Below, in pieces: positions 1 to 12,031 of a DNA stretch of 64,000 nucleotides. The first letter of the stretch is position 1, and the number at the start of each line of letters is the position of its first letter. Origin of the DNA: Solea solea. Taxonomy: Eukaryota; Chordata; Actinopteri; Pleuronectiformes; Soleidae. Both the position numbers and the translations under genes were made by a program. The notes under the pieces were generated by a model. That model was not told the DNA's origin and did no database searches. It saw nothing but the letters and a program-made list of their open reading frames with translations. The DNA lies in contig NC_081153.1 of the NCBI RefSeq assembly GCF_958295425.1, positions 310,001 to 374,000 on the forward strand. Direction: 5' to 3'.

Positions 1-345
1 ATCTGTGATTTAAGTGATTTAATGAGATTATTGATACGTGATTGACTTATGCACTGTATGCACGATGAAGGTTGCACCTTATCTGAGTGTTAGTTGTGTG
101 CTGAGTTGTGCTTTTTTAGATCATATCAGGATGTATGCTGTACGTATGCTGTCAGTTTTGATAATGTATTTGAATGGTGTATTAACTTGCACTATATATA
201 TCTTGCACTTTGAACCCTTTCCCCTTTGGACCACAGATGGAAATTAGCTACTAAGCTACAGTCTGTTACAAGCATCTCTGCCGTTTTATGCATAATGTAA
301 TTGTACACTGTCCTGATAAATAAAATGAAATGAAATGATTGTGTA
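1..345 (+). mobile_element. LINE-like 3' end fragment
   Basis: No coding potential is seen. The stretch ends in an AATAAA-containing tail followed by repeats of TGAAA (about 318-338), which resembles the short-repeat 3' tails of non-LTR retrotransposons. Family not determined; the assignment is inference from the tail alone. Confidence 0.3.
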
Positions 346-970
346 AGATGTTAACAATTTCACAAACACAGACAGAGCTACGGAGACAGGTTTGTGGCTG
401 ATTCATTCACGTCCTCTATTCTACTTTATTGTAACCAGAGCTTATAAACATACACCAGTTGCTTGGTGCCCCCTACTGGTAGATAAGTGTAACATATATT
501 TGCACCAATACATTTACGAAAAACTGAATTTTTGTGGAATTGTGTGGGAATAGTGCAGTGAATGACATTTCACCGTGACACTGGAATTTGCTGTATTGAG
601 GCAAATGGTGGTCTCACCAGATACTGGCTGGTTTTCTGACCCCCCCCAGACCCCCCCCCACCAATAAAGCAAAACTCCACATTTCAGAGTGGCCTTTTAT
701 TGTGGCCACTCCTGTGCAATATTCATGCTATCTAAACAGCATCTTGATATGACACACCTGTGAGGTGGGATGGATTATCTCGGCAAAGGAGTCTTGTTTA
801 CTAACACAGATTTGGACAGATTTGTGAACACTATTTAAGAGGAATGGTTATTTTGTTTTTCGATTTTTGAGTTCAGCTCATTAAAAATAGGAGCAAAAAC
901 AAAAGTGTTGCATTTATACTTTATACTTTTCAGTGTACTTATGCTCTTCATGTACTTACTTTTTGTTTTG
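346..970. other. No gene seen; C-rich patch
   Basis: No convincing coding region or element end is seen. A run of short C tracts lies at about 641-661. Confidence 0.5.
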
Positions 971-980
971 TCAGCTAAAG

Positions 981-1066
981 GCAGATCTGGCAAAGATGAC
1001 AAGTGCAGAAAGAGGATACAGGGAGAGGTTAAATGCAGATCCTGAAAGGAGAGAATCCAATACAAT
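981..1066 (+). pseudogene. Exon start of the 46-kb transposase-like family (fragment)
   Basis: After a T-rich tract and the sequence TCAGCTAAAG there is an open stretch reading ADLAKMTSAERGYRERL then NADPERRES. The gene at 46.3 kb starts its large exon in the same way, after ACAGCTAAG, and soon reads REYRKRLREHPEKY. Shared splice context and the YR-x-RL-x-x-x-P-E pattern suggest the same family. The fragment ends where MITE-like sequence begins, so only an N-terminal piece is present. The family assignment rests on a short match and is an inference. Confidence 0.4.
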
Positions 1067-1087
1067 ACCGATATTGCAGCCTTGAGT

Positions 1088-1246
1088 ATTGGCTGATATC
1101 AATTTCGATCCGACACGATATCAGCACAAATCATACATACTTTAATGACTTATTTTATAGTGTGGAATGTTAGAATAGGCTTGATCAAGTGATATTACTC
1201 AAACAGAGAACAATAGTCAGCAACAGTAGGTATGAGAAAAACCATG

Positions 1247-1280
<34 letters not shown>

Positions 1281-1428
1281 AACAATAATAATAATAAAAT
1301 AATAATAACAATAATAATAATAATTGTTATTATTGTTATTATAATAAAAATAATAACGATCCGACACGATATCGATCCGACATGATATCGATCGATATCG
1401 TGTCGGATCGATATCGAAATCGGCCAAT
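1088..1428. mobile_element. Short inverted-repeat element (MITE-like)
   Basis: The left end (ATTGGCTGATATCAATTTCG onward) and the reverse complement of the right end (ATTGGCCGATTTCGATATCG onward) match over about 35 bp, including a shared ATCCGACACGATATC core. The right end carries extra tandem and palindromic copies of this core at 1360-1417. The interior has no coding capacity and contains an (ATT)n tract. Target duplication not resolved. Confidence 0.5.
1247..1360. repeat. (ATT)n/(AAT)n microsatellite
   Basis: Long ATT and AAT runs on the plus strand with a few interruptions, lying inside the inverted-repeat element. Confidence 0.9.
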
Positions 1429-1565
1429 AATGATAACAAATGTATGCAACCCAAAATGTATGGGTTACATACATTTTGTCCTTCAACATAAGAATATCCA
1501 ATTTTTTGCCATGTTCATTTCATACAGTCTTGTCCTACCACCCTCCTGGAAAGCAGGTGGCCAAT

Positions 1566-2369
1566 TAGGGCTGTGCGATACTGCAAAATTTGGTTTCGAT
1601 CCAATACCAAGTAAATACAGGGCCAGTATTGCCGATACCGATACCAATACCGATACTTTTTACTACTACCATCTACTTTTGTGTAGGGGAGACCAATGTA
1701 TCATAATTTATTAAGTGAATGCATCATCAATATGCACATTTGACTGAAAACTTTTAAATTTTTCTGTTTTATTGAGCTTCTTACTAACTGACCTGCCTTG
1801 GAGAAAATCCTTTCTCAGGTGAAGAAACGTGTCTTGTTTCTGTGTATGTGTGTGAGTCAAGGATCACGCTGACTTTCTATGCAAACCTGGTTTATTGATG
1901 AACCAGTAACCGATCGAGACCGAGCAACGTTAGCATACAGTGTTGTGGAACAGACAGACTAGGGGGCCTGTGATTGGCTCAGACACACCTCCAGGTACGG
2001 TGGCTCACATTGAACAAACAGAGCATAATTTAGCCAAATGATCTACATCAGGTATGTTGCAATTACTGTCATAAAAATAAAAATACTTATTATTAAGTAA
2101 TTCAGAAATGCTTATAGAAAACTTAAAACTTAAATTTCCCTTTTGAGGTGGTAATCTGCATTTGTAATTAACAACATCGCAAACATCGCAGGTTGCAGTG
2201 GTTTGATTTACTGCTGTAAAAAACCTCCAAACAGCGCTCCTCTTCCGCTCTGCCATCACGCAGCCACAACAGTGAAGAATCGATCTCATCACACAAGTAT
2301 CGATCAATACCCATTACCAACGTTAGTATCGATACTATCGATATTTTAGATCGATCCGCCCGGACCTAG
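1566..2369. mobile_element. hAT-type MITE with 8-bp target duplication
   Basis: The element starts TAGGGCTGTGCGATAC and ends with the reverse complement of CTAGGTCCGGGCGGATCG, giving short imperfect terminal inverted repeats with a hAT-like TAGG start. It is flanked by TGGCCAAT (1558-1565) and TGGCCATT (2370-2377), an 8-bp direct repeat with one mismatch, the size expected for hAT elements. Near both ends there are many GATACCGATAC-like subterminal copies. No open reading frame for a transposase is present, so it is non-autonomous. Confidence 0.6.
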
Positions 2370-2377
2370 TGGCCATT

Positions 2378-3342
2378 AGATCCAGAACGTCCTTTGCAGA
2401 CTCTTCAGGCAGAATCCAGTCCATGGATAGCACTGTTCATTCTTTAAAACGATTCTATCAACGGAAAAACCAGCCTGCACAAACCATGCAGAGCAATTAC
2501 TCAATGTGCAAAATAAAATGAATAATCCACCTAAAATGAATTACCTGCGTTTGGATTTCAAAATAATAAAGAATATCTTTAAGTCATAAATGCTGTTTTA
2601 CTTCAAGTTGTCATAGTTACTGGCCAATAACAATAAACATTTTTATCCAAAAACAAATTAATAACACAATAAATGACCAATGAAACAAATAAAAGTGCAT
2701 ATCAAACTTATACCGGGTTCACAACATCACTCCACACAGCGTGTGTTAGCTCACGTGCAGTGCTCATGCTTAAAAAAAAACATGAGTAGGTGTGCTCGCT
2801 AAGCTCTTCACTGCAAACACAGCGAACAACTCATTTGCAGCTTAGAACAATCACTTCTCCACAAGAAAATAGCATATCCTGACTGGTTTTATAGTTTAAA
2901 GTGTACACTGATTCACACTATTTGTTCATACATTCGAGAGACAGGCTGCTAAACGCATACATTTAACACTCACCAGGATATTCTTCAACAAAATTATACT
3001 CTCCTTGGCTTAACCATCACAGGACTCAACCATATCACTTTACAACTTACAAAAAAACATTTTCAGTGATAAAACTGTGTTTTTTTCCCCAGTCGTTTCT
3101 CATTCGGACTCTCAGAAGAAGTGAAGAAAGTTCTCTCCCTCGCTAACCGAAGCTGCCAGTCCTGCGGTGCATTCACAGTAAATTGGAAAAAACAATATCT
3201 AGCAGAAAGACTCACAATAAACTGGAAAATGAAAACAAAACAAAAGTTTTAGCAATAAAATAACACTGTGTTACACTAACGTCTATCTCACGCTCACTGT
3301 GTGGCGTCGTAGCCTCTGATTTCAGAGGTTAAAGAAAAATGT
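2378..3342. other. AT-rich stretch without a recognised gene
   Basis: Short reading frames only. No terminal repeats, splice-flanked exon or known domain is seen. Confidence 0.5.
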
Positions 3343-3870
3343 TTAAAGGGGACATATTATGCAAAATCAACTTTTTAACCATTTCAATACTTATATTTGT
3401 GACTCTGGAGGCCCTACCAGTCGCCAAAGTGTGGAAAAAGAATACCCAGTCCTTTTTTCGTGGTCCCTCTTAGTGGAAGTATAGGCGATAAAACACGCAA
3501 TGTTGAATTCCCTGCGCTTATGACGGCAGCATGCGCATTTCACCGCGAATGTTACCACCCACCAGTAAGTTTACTTCGAGAGCTCCACCTTAGCTCCACC
3601 TTGTCCCTATAAAATGTGAGAGTGCAGGCGAGGGAGGAAAAGCGGTATTATGTCAACGCAGAGGGACAAGTGTGCTGTTCGTGGCTGCACAGTGGAGCAA
3701 AGTGTTTTACACAAACTTCCAGCCTCAGAGTATTTTATATATGAAGCTAATGTGCCGGATAAAGTCAAATGTGTGTTTGTGTGTTCGCACCACTTCGCAT
3801 CAGACTGCGGCCAGCGGTCGCCGTATTTAGTCAGCGACCGTATATCACCGACGTACAAACACACACATTT
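3343..3870 (+). mobile_element. TTAA-flanked element end with THAP exon (Kolobok-like?)
   Basis: TTAA at 3343-3346 is followed by AGGGGACATATTATGCAAAA, a terminus of a type repeated in fish genomes. About 300 bp further on lies an exon encoding a THAP-like domain. TTAA target sites together with a THAP protein fit Kolobok-type transposons. The distal part is missing: the sequence runs into the Tx1/L1-like LINE, and no matching inverted terminus is seen beyond 11.5 kb. Superfamily assignment is tentative. Confidence 0.4.
3650..3865 (+). pseudogene. THAP-type zinc-finger domain, truncated
   Basis: The frame starts ATG and reads MSTQRDKCAVRGC near its start and KCVFVCSHHFASDC about 40 residues later. 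This gives the C-x4-C ... C-x2-H spacing of a THAP DNA-binding domain, as used by P-element/Kolobok transposases and host THAP proteins. The usual Trp between the cysteine pairs is not seen. The frame loses sense at the T-run around 3871 where the LINE begins, so only the first ~70 residues exist. It could be a host THAP gene or part of a transposon; the nearby TTAA end favours the latter. Confidence 0.45.
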
Positions 3871-4098
3871 TTATTTTTTTTTTTTAAACCTGTCCTGTCC
3901 AGTACCCAGGACATGTAATATGATTGACTGCATGCCTTTTGGTGTCGGACAGATTTGATATGTGCAGGACGAGTCTGGGGTACTCGGAACTGCAGTATTT
4001 TTATTTATTCGTTTTATGATTATGTGTTGCGGTTAGCCGGACCGGACAGGGGGACAGGGAGTGGACTGACAAGGGGATGGGGAGTGAGCGGGGAGGAG

Positions 4099-4203
4099 GA
4101 AGGGAGGGGGAGTGAGAGAGAGAGAGAGAGCGAGAGAGAGAGGGAGAAAAAAGAAGAGAGAAAGAGATCGAGAGGGAGAGAGAGTGAGAGAGAGAGAGAG
4201 AGC
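4099..4203. repeat. (GA)n purine-rich tract
   Basis: GAGAGAG runs on the plus strand with interruptions, within the 3' region of the LINE. Confidence 0.9.
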
Positions 4204-4471
4204 AAGGTGGACAACAGTATAATACATGGGTTAGTACCATTAAATTGAAATTATATAAAGTAGACAGAACATACCTGATAAGACAGAACATAGACAACTT
4301 AATGATGACATTAGTGTGTTAGTAACAGGTTAATAACATTAAACAGTTGAAATTATTTAGCGTATACAGAACATACTTTCAGATACAGTTTATATAGTAA
4401 TTGTTAACGACCACATCAAGAGAGTATGTCCGGGCTTACAACAGTTATATCAGTTAAATTTAATTTATCTT

Positions 4472-4516
4472 AGCGTGTAAGTGTGTGTGTGCGTGTGTGT
4501 GTGTGTGTGTGTGTGA
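4472..4516. repeat. (TG)n microsatellite
   Basis: Alternating GT on the plus strand with a few interruptions, at the inner edge of the GC-rich 3' region. Confidence 0.9.
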
Positions 4517-4559
4517 TCGTGCATATCAGTGTATATGTGCAGGGGTTGTCATTAGGTGT

Positions 4560-6595
4560 GATTGGAATCTGGGTGGGGGACCGTGCCAATGTCCGGCCCG
4601 TCCCCAGCGACGGGCCGAAAATCATCCAGGCCCCTAAGGCGCCCAGTAGCCGTACAGGGCAGGAGAGGCCCACAGCCACCACCCCCAGGATAGCAACGCA
4701 TCCATCCCGCAGGGGGCCAGTCGGAGGAATGCGGGGGGAAAGCCCCCCCCACCCAAGGTCGACCCGAGGGGGGCGACGGTGACAAGACCACGGACAGAGG
4801 CCGAACCACCCCACACCCAGGCAGGCCGCAGAGGCCCAGGGTCCCCGCACCCAGAGCCCGCCAGCGCCCAAGGGCAGGGCCAGCCCACCACCGGGGGGAG
4901 CAGAGCCCCCCCAGACCGCCCACCAGGGAGGCACGGCCAGATACCCACCACTGCCACCCCCACCGCCCCCCAGAAGCCGACCGCACGCCCCCCAGCCCAG
5001 GGAGGGACAGGCGGAGGCCCACGTAGGGCCACCAGCCAAGGGGGCCCCCAGAGACGGAAGAGAGGCAGACTCCCGAGCCGGTCCAGACCCCCCAGGTAGA
5101 GGCAGGGCCAGTGGTCCAAGGACCCGCCGCGCCCAACCCCGCGGTGCCCCGGAGAGGGGTCCCCCAACATCCAGGAGCATCTGCGCCCGCCGACGACCCC
5201 CGCCGGGTAGGCAGACTGCCGCCCACCACAGCACCTTCAGGGAGGTGCGTCATGATGAGCCACAACCATGCCTCCCGGACACCCCCCAGACCGAGCGCAG
5301 GGGATCCAATCCCCCACGTCCAGTGACGCCTCATGGCCACCACTGCTACCCTCACCCAGACCGCCAGTCCCAACACGGCCAGGGGGTGAGCAGGAATCGA
5401 GCGCTCAGGAGTGCACCCACGACCACCCCCCCCACCCCAGCCCACCGGTGAGTGATTTGGAGGTGTGTGCGTGTGTGGTGTGTGATACGATGTATGTTGG
5501 TATCTGGGGTGTAGTTAAAATGGCAGAGGGAAATGTGGCACGGGCGTCCCACTGTTGGCAGACAGTGGAGCTGTCGACGTGTCTCTCGCCCACCAGGCCC
5601 TAATGTCTAACATGCGATAAAATTAGGGGAAGAGTGGCAGATCATCGGGGGAACGGAGAGCGGCCCCATCATGTGATGATCCCACCCCCCGACCCCCCAT
5701 CAGCTCAGCCACACCCCCCCCGGTGCCCTAGATGTGTGTGTTTAGATGTATCATCTGCGGTGGGGGGGGGGCGTAGGGGGTGGGCAAGAGTGCCCCCCCA
5801 AGTAGGCTGCCAGCTTCCTGACTGGCAGGGCCATATGCCCCATTCCCACCCACCCCCGGCCGAGAAGGGAGCAACCCGTCCAGGCCAGGGACACGCCATG
5901 GCATCCCATGAGTGCCGCCGGGGCGGAGGACCAGATACCCCCACACCCGACCAGAAGGTAGGACCCCGGTGAGCACACCAGCCCCAACGAGGCAGGACCC
6001 ACACCCAGGCCACCACGGCATTACTGACGGCAGCAATCCCCAGACCCCGGCCCCGCCCAGAGCCCAGGAACAGTCCAGACCAGGCCCACGCTCCACCCCA
6101 TCTCCCACCCCAAGGGTCCCCAAAGCAAGGCGCCCCCCTGCGTGCCTCCCACCATGCCCCCCCCAAGGGACGGAGGACGCACAAGTCCGCCCCAGAGCGC
6201 AGCAGGAGCACAGCAGCGTGCACCGCCCCGCCACCCCGGAGGGCAGATCCCAGGGGGGATCACCCCCCCCCCCCCCGCTAGGGGCCAACTCCACCCCCCA
6301 GCGCCCCGCAGGCCCCAGCGCACAGAGACCCAGAGCCCCTACCCCCACCCGCAGTGCGGCGCCAGCCCAGCCCCAGCCCACGGTCCACCACCCCCAACCT
6401 CCACGGGCCCCCCAGGCCAAGGTGGCAGCCCCCCCACAAATCCACCCCGACCCCCGTAGGGCAGACCCACAGCCACCGAGGGACGGTAGACCCAGGGCCA
6501 CCAACCCACACAGACCACCAGACATCCCCAGTACCCCAGATGCACGGCCCGCAACACCACGGACCGACCGGGGAAGACACAGTCACCAACCCGCC
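4560..6595 (-). other. GC-rich 3' region of the Tx1/L1-like LINE
   Basis: About 2 kb immediately downstream of the ORF2 stop on the minus strand. The plus strand is dominated by C and CA-rich words and the LINE sense strand by runs of G (for example around 6260-6280 and 5765-5775). Long proline- or glycine-rich frames run through it in several phases, but they overlap one another and lack domain structure, so I do not treat them as genes. Such sequence is known to generate false 'proline-rich protein' predictions. Confidence 0.55.
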
Positions 6596-9500
6596 CTAGG
6601 AAATATAATCAATTAGAGGTGTCCAGGTCAAATCAAATATAGGTAATTGTTTCTTTATGGAAGCAGACATTCTCTCCATAGAGATGTGATCTAAAATGAC
6701 ATTTCTGTATTGGTTTAAACTTAAGTTTTTCTTGTTTTTCCAGTTCAAGAGGATAGTTTTCTTGGCGATGCTTAGGCTATTGATTAATATGTGTGATTTT
6801 TCCATGTTTATATGTATTCCGTTTAAATCACCCAGTATGCATAGCATGGGGGAGGGTGGTATGGTGTATTCGAGACATGCTGAGAGGTCCTTGCATACCC
6901 TACACCAGAAGTTATACACCGGTGTGCATAGCCATATAGCATGCATGTAGCTATCTGCTGTGTTTTCGTTGCAGTTTGTGCAGATATTTGATTGTGAGAG
7001 CCCCATTCTGAACATCCTTTGTCCTGTGTAGTGGGTTCTGTGTAAGATTTTGTATTGTATTAGTTGTAGGTCTGGATTTTTTATCAATTTGAATGTGTTA
7101 GATGATATCTGTAACCAGAAATTTTCATCTAGGCTGATGGATACCATTTTGTGGTTGGTAAAGAGATTATACAATCATTTTTAGTCAATAGTGCATGTGT
7201 TTTAGACACCATTTTGGGAGACATAAGGTTTAGAAATTGTTTGATCATTGGAGGTAGTTCTAGATCCAATTTACTGGTTTTAAACCTCGTCTGGATTACA
7301 GATTTTATTTGTAGATAATCAAAGGACGTGTTGCTGTTAATGCCATATTGTTCCACTAAGTTATGAAATGGAATGAATTTGTTATCTTGAAGAATTTGTT
7401 CCAGGTGCCTTATACCTTTTTCTTGCCATGATTTGAGTTTTAGTGTTGTTTTATTCCGTAGTATGTCTGGATTATTCCAGATTGGGGTATATTTACATGG
7501 GATATGCGAGGACCCAGTGAGTTTGATAAATTCCCACCAGGCTGACAAGGAGGTATTTATATTTATGCTTTTAAAGCACTGATGCCGTTTAATGGTTTTG
7601 CTTATAAATGGTAGATCGGAGATTTTAATTTCATTACAGAGTGTTTGTTCGATGTGTAGCCACAGACTGTCCAGTGGTTTGGGTTGAAACCATTTTTGGA
7701 CATAGTGAAGCCTATTTGCAAGAAAGTAGTTGTGGAAGTTTGGAAGTTCCAGACCACCATAGGCTTTTGCTTTTTGGAGTGTTTTTAAACTGATGCGTGC
7801 TGGTTTGGTTTTCCAGAGGAATTTTGTGGTGGCAGAGTCTAAGGATTTAAACCAGATTGGTGAGGGTTTAGTTGGAATCATTGAGAAGAGGTAATTGATT
7901 TTTGGTAAGATCATCATTTTCATGGTGTTAACTCTTCCCATAAGTGATATAGGTAAGGAATTCCATCGTAGGAGGTCATCCTCTATTGATTTAAGTAGTG
8001 GGGTATAGTTTAATTGTGCTAGATCTGACAGCCTGGAGGAAAAATTTACGCCCAAATATCTAATGTTTCCAGATTTCAGAGGACAGGATGGTGATGATTT
8101 GAAGTCATGGTTGATTGGTAGGATGATCGATTTTGCCCAGTTTATCGAGTAATCTGATATGGCTGAGAATTTATTAAGAAGTGTAATAGTCTCAGAAAGA
8201 GAGCTTTGTGAGTAAGCCTCTATCATCAGCATAGAGGCTTATTTTGTGATGTAGTTTTGTTGTTTGAATACCTTTGATATTTTTGTTTGTGCGAATAGCC
8301 GCTGCGAGTGGTTCGATAAAGATGGCAAAAAGCGATGGGGAGAGTGGACAGCCTTGTCTGGTGCCTCTCTGGAGAGTGAAGCTTGGAGAAGTTTGATCAT
8401 TTGTTCTGACAGAGGGTCTGGGTGAACTGTATAAAATTTTGATCCAGGAGATGAGTTCTTCTCTGAATCCAAATTTTTCCATTGTGGCATTTAGGAATTT
8501 CCAGTTTACTCTATCAAATGCTTTTTCTGCATCTAGTGAAACCACTGCTGCTCTAAATTTATTGATTGTGCAGTAGTCTATTATATTTACTAATCTGCGT
8601 GTATTATTAGTTGAATGTCTATCCTTAATGAATCCTGTCTGATCTGGGTGAATTATGAAGGGGGTGATTTTTTCCAGTCTCCTTGCTAAGGCTTTGCAGA
8701 TGATTTTAAGATCTGCATTTATGAGTGAGATGGGGCGATAGCTGGATGGGAGTGACGGGTCTTTCTCAGGTTTGAGGTGGAGACAGATATGTGCTGTATT
8801 TATGTGTGTGGGGAGAGTGTTACTTTCCTTGATTTTTATTATAATTTTATAGAATGTTGGTGCTAGTATGGACCAGAATGTTTTGTAGAATTCCACTGGG
8901 AATCCGTCTGGTCCTGGGGCTTTCCTGTTTGGCATATGGTGTAGGGCCTCATTTAGTTCAGCTATTGTGATATGGGACTCCATAGAATTAACCTGTTCAT
9001 TATTAAGTTTTGGTAGATCTATGGAGTTTAAAAATGTGTTTATGTCTGTACTTGATGAGTTATTGTTTGATGAGTATAAGTTTTTATAGAAATCTCTAAA
9101 AATTTTGTATATTTCTTCTGGTGCATGGGTTAGTTTACCGTCTGGGTCATTTATAGAGTGGATAGTTGTTTTTTCTTTGTTTAATTTAAGTTGGTTAACT
9201 AGGTATTTACTGGATTTATTGTCATGTTCAAAGTTTTCCAAGCGTAATCTCTCCAGTTGGAACTGCGTTTTCCTTTATATTATTTTGTTTAATTCAAGTT
9301 TTAATTTTCTTATATTATTCAGCAGGTTCTCATCTTGGGATGCAGCATAGGCAGTCTCTAATGTTTTTATTTTATGTTGTAGTTCTAATTCCAGTAGGTT
9401 TTCTTTCTTCTTTTTAAATGAGGAGTATGAGATTATTCTACCCCTCATAACTGCTTTTGCTGCCTCCCAGAGGACATCTGGTTGTGTTCCTGGCAGGTCG

Positions 9501-10336
9501 TTTGTTTCTAGAAAAATTAACCACTCTTTTTCAAAGTATTTGATGAAATTTGGATCATCTAGTAATGATGTATTAAATCTCCAGTTTCTGATTGGTGGTG
9601 TGATGGCCTTATTAGTTATCTTTAGTGAAACTGGTGCATGGTCACTAATGGTGATAGGGTGAATCAAAGTGTCTGTGACGTCTGATAGAATTGAGCTGTT
9701 GGTGAGAAAGAAGTCAATTCTAGAGTAGGAATTGTGTACAGGTGAGAAGAAGGTGTATTCTTTATCAGCTGGATGACAGGAGCGCCAAGCATCACAAAGA
9801 CCATAATCACTCATGTATTGTTTAAGTGTTTCTGTTGATTGCCAGTTCCGTGTTGTTCCTGCCTTACTGAGCCTATCAAGTTCTGGGTTGAGTACCATGT
9901 TGAAGTCCCCTCCTATTATCAGTGTTGTGTCTAAGTGAGTGGACAGTGAGGAGAAGAAAGTGTGAAAAAAGGAGGGGTCATCAACATTAGGACCATATAT
10001 GTTAGATATACAGAAGTTTGTATTATTGATTAATAAGTGAAGTATTATAAATCTACCTTCTGGGTCTATCATAGTGTTCTTATGTATGAAGTTTAATTTT
10101 CTATTAATCATGATGGCGACTCCTCTCTGTCTAGAGTTGTAGCTTGCTGTGTATATGTGGGGAAATTGTGATGAGGTGAGCTGGCAATCTGACTTAGCTA
10201 AGTGAGTCTCTTGTAGTAAGACAATGTCCGCTTGGAGACTATTTAGGTGGTTGAGGACTTTATGTTTTTTATGTTTCGAGCCAATTCCACGCACATTCCA
10301 AGTGACAAGCCTGAGTGTATTCATCTTATTAACCAT
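6596..10336 (-). pseudogene. LINE ORF2: endonuclease and reverse transcriptase (Tx1/L1-like)
   Basis: The 5' frame (10336-9275) begins MVNKMNTLRLVTWNVRGIG and has the APE-type endonuclease hallmarks LLQETHL, GGDFNMV and ISDHAPV. The middle frame (9241-8192) has RT motifs KAPGPDGFPVEFYK, YRPISLIN, SLDAEKAFDRVNW, GTRQGCPLSPSLFA and ISLYADD. The later frames (8232-7129 and 7174-6596) hold the C-terminal part with a Cys-rich stretch (NICTNCNEN). The order and total length (about 1,245 codons) fit a whole ORF2, but frame shifts near 9250, just after YADD near 8230, and near 7150 mean no intact protein can be made. Confidence 0.8.
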
Positions 10337-11101
10337 ATTTACTTATCTAGTGTAGCCTGTGTGTGTTTTCTGTGCATGTGCACAGGCTGATGTTTAACAC
10401 AGGGTGTGTGTGTTCCCATGTAAGTATGTGTGTGTGTGTGTGCCTGTCTGACAGCCTATGTGCGAGTGCTGTTGTCTAGGATAGGGTATGTGTGTGCGTG
10501 TATGCATGTGTGTGTGTGCATGTGTGCTTGTCTGACAGCCTATGTGCGAAACTACAGCCTGTATGTGGATGTGTGTGTATGTGTCTACGTGCTTGTAACG
10601 TGTTTGTGTGTGTATTATGTGCATGTGTGTGCGTCTGTCTGTCTGATAAACTGCAATACTACAGCTTGTATGTGGATGTACATATGTGCGTGAGTTTACG
10701 CGTTCAGCATGTATATGCATGTATATGTGCGTGTGTGAGAGAGAGAGTGCATGCGTTTGTGCTGTTATATGCAGGGGCCTCGTTTTGATGTGGTCATTAA
10801 TTACAGGATACATGTTGTAGATTGTGACATAGTATACTCTAGAAATACATGAACATAGAAAAACATAAAAACATAAACATGAAAAACACATAGAGGGATA
10901 CAGTGACAGAAATAACCAACCAAAGTCCAACAAAATTCTTACCGTCTTCTTTTTTACCTTGGTGTACGTTACGGAGATGTGCAGTGATTGTGAATTTAGT
11001 GGCGGATTAAATGAGGGAGCGGGGGAATAATGTGAGTGTGGATTTAATTATGGTTTTATTGTATTGATTTAATGTGGGCGATATATCGGTTTACTGTGTG
11101 T
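10337..11101 (-). other. Spacer between LINE ORF1 and ORF2, TG-rich
   Basis: No coding sequence. On the plus strand 10400-10760 consists of TGTGTG-rich, partly repeated phrases such as CTGTCTGACAGCCTATGTGC (two copies). The rest is AT-rich. Confidence 0.5.
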
Positions 11102-11505
11102 TTAGTAGAGCCAGGGGGTTACCTCTTTGTCCCGGTATAGCTGACCATTGACGTAGAGCTTGTCCACTGCTATTACTGCCCGGGAACCGCCGTCAATAAA
11201 CTTTCTTCTCACCGGGAACAGTCTCCTGCGTCGCTCCAGGATCTCTTTCGGGAACTGGTCGTTTACACTGAAGTCCGTTCCTCGCAGCTCCCTGCCTCGG
11301 CTCTTGACCAACTCCTTTTGTTTAAACTGTTCGAATTTGACAACAATCGGACGTGGTCGCTGGCCTTCCTGTCGTCTCCCTCCTAGACGATGGGCCCGGT
11401 GGAATGAAATGTTTTTGACGGTGTCTGCCGGGAGTTTGAGTTGTTTTATAATGAAGTTCTTAACTGTCGCTTCTGCGTCTTCTTCGTTTTTGGTCAAATG
11501 TGGTA
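11102..11505 (-). pseudogene. LINE ORF1 C-terminal part (L1-type RNA-binding protein)
   Basis: The frame reads NEEDAEATVKNFIIKQL then FHRAHRLGGRR, RPRPIVVKFEQFKQKE and FSVNDQFPKEILERRRRLFP. This is the pattern of the L1-type ORF1 RRM/C-terminal domain (Transposase_22 family), whose trimer binds LINE RNA. The N-terminal coiled coil is absent because the copy is truncated here. Confidence 0.75.
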
Positions 11506-11825
11506 GGCAAATGTGACCAGGCGCCCACCACAGACATCACTGTCAGGGCTATTCCCAATGAATCGAAGGTCAATTATTCCACTTTCTTGGCGATACAGGC
11601 TGTTCTGTCGTTGTTTGACCAGAAGTCAAATTGTACAATCTACTGAGTCTTAAGGGAAGAAAGTATGAACAATTTTCAGTATTGCATTACTTCTGTACTG
11701 AATGCATTTGCTTTGACTTTTTATTGTTCAGCTCAAACTCACTTGTCTGATTGCTAATTTTACCGCTGTCACATGGTACACAGTCAAAGCAGCAGATAGG
11801 CTCCCCACGACTGATATTGGTCAAT
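11506..11825. other. No gene recognised
   Basis: Flank of the LINE. A short open stretch at 11515-11650 has no recognised domain. The expected continuation of the THAP element is not evident. Confidence 0.4.
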
Positions 11826-12031
11826 TTCAATTCAATTCAATTTTATTTGTATAGCGCCAAACCATAACATACATTATCTCAAGGCACTGTACATAGACAA
11901 CATGAAGGAGAGCAGAGAACCCCAACAGTTCACACAATGAGCAAGCACTAGGCATCAGTGGAGAGAAAAAACTCCCTCTTAACAGGAAGAAATCTCTGAC
12001 AGAACCAGGCTCAGAGATGTGCAGTCATCTG

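Larger units (their letters stand above)
3871..11505 (-). mobile_element. Tx1/L1-type LINE, 5'-truncated
   Basis: Read on the minus strand, this element has in order a partial ORF1, a CA-rich spacer, ORF2 with endonuclease and reverse transcriptase, a GC-rich 3' region, and a poly(A) end (seen as T-runs at 3871-3889 on the plus strand). The ORF1 frame becomes unrelated sequence near 11505, so the copy is 5' truncated. Precise target duplications were not found. ORF2 carries at least three frame breaks. Clade assignment rests on the ORF1 type and on RT motifs (see sub-features). Confidence 0.7.

Noticed and set aside
1185..1501. Asn/Ile/Tyr-rich frames
   Set aside because: Translations of the (ATT)n/(AAT)n microsatellite.
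4470..6620. Long proline-, glycine- and arginine-rich frames on both strands (up to about 300 codons)
   Set aside because: They overlap one another in several frames, have no domain structure, and follow from the GC-skewed 3' region of the LINE.
10394..10933. His/Thr-rich 179-codon frame
   Set aside because: Arises from the TG/CA-rich spacer between LINE ORFs; no domain.
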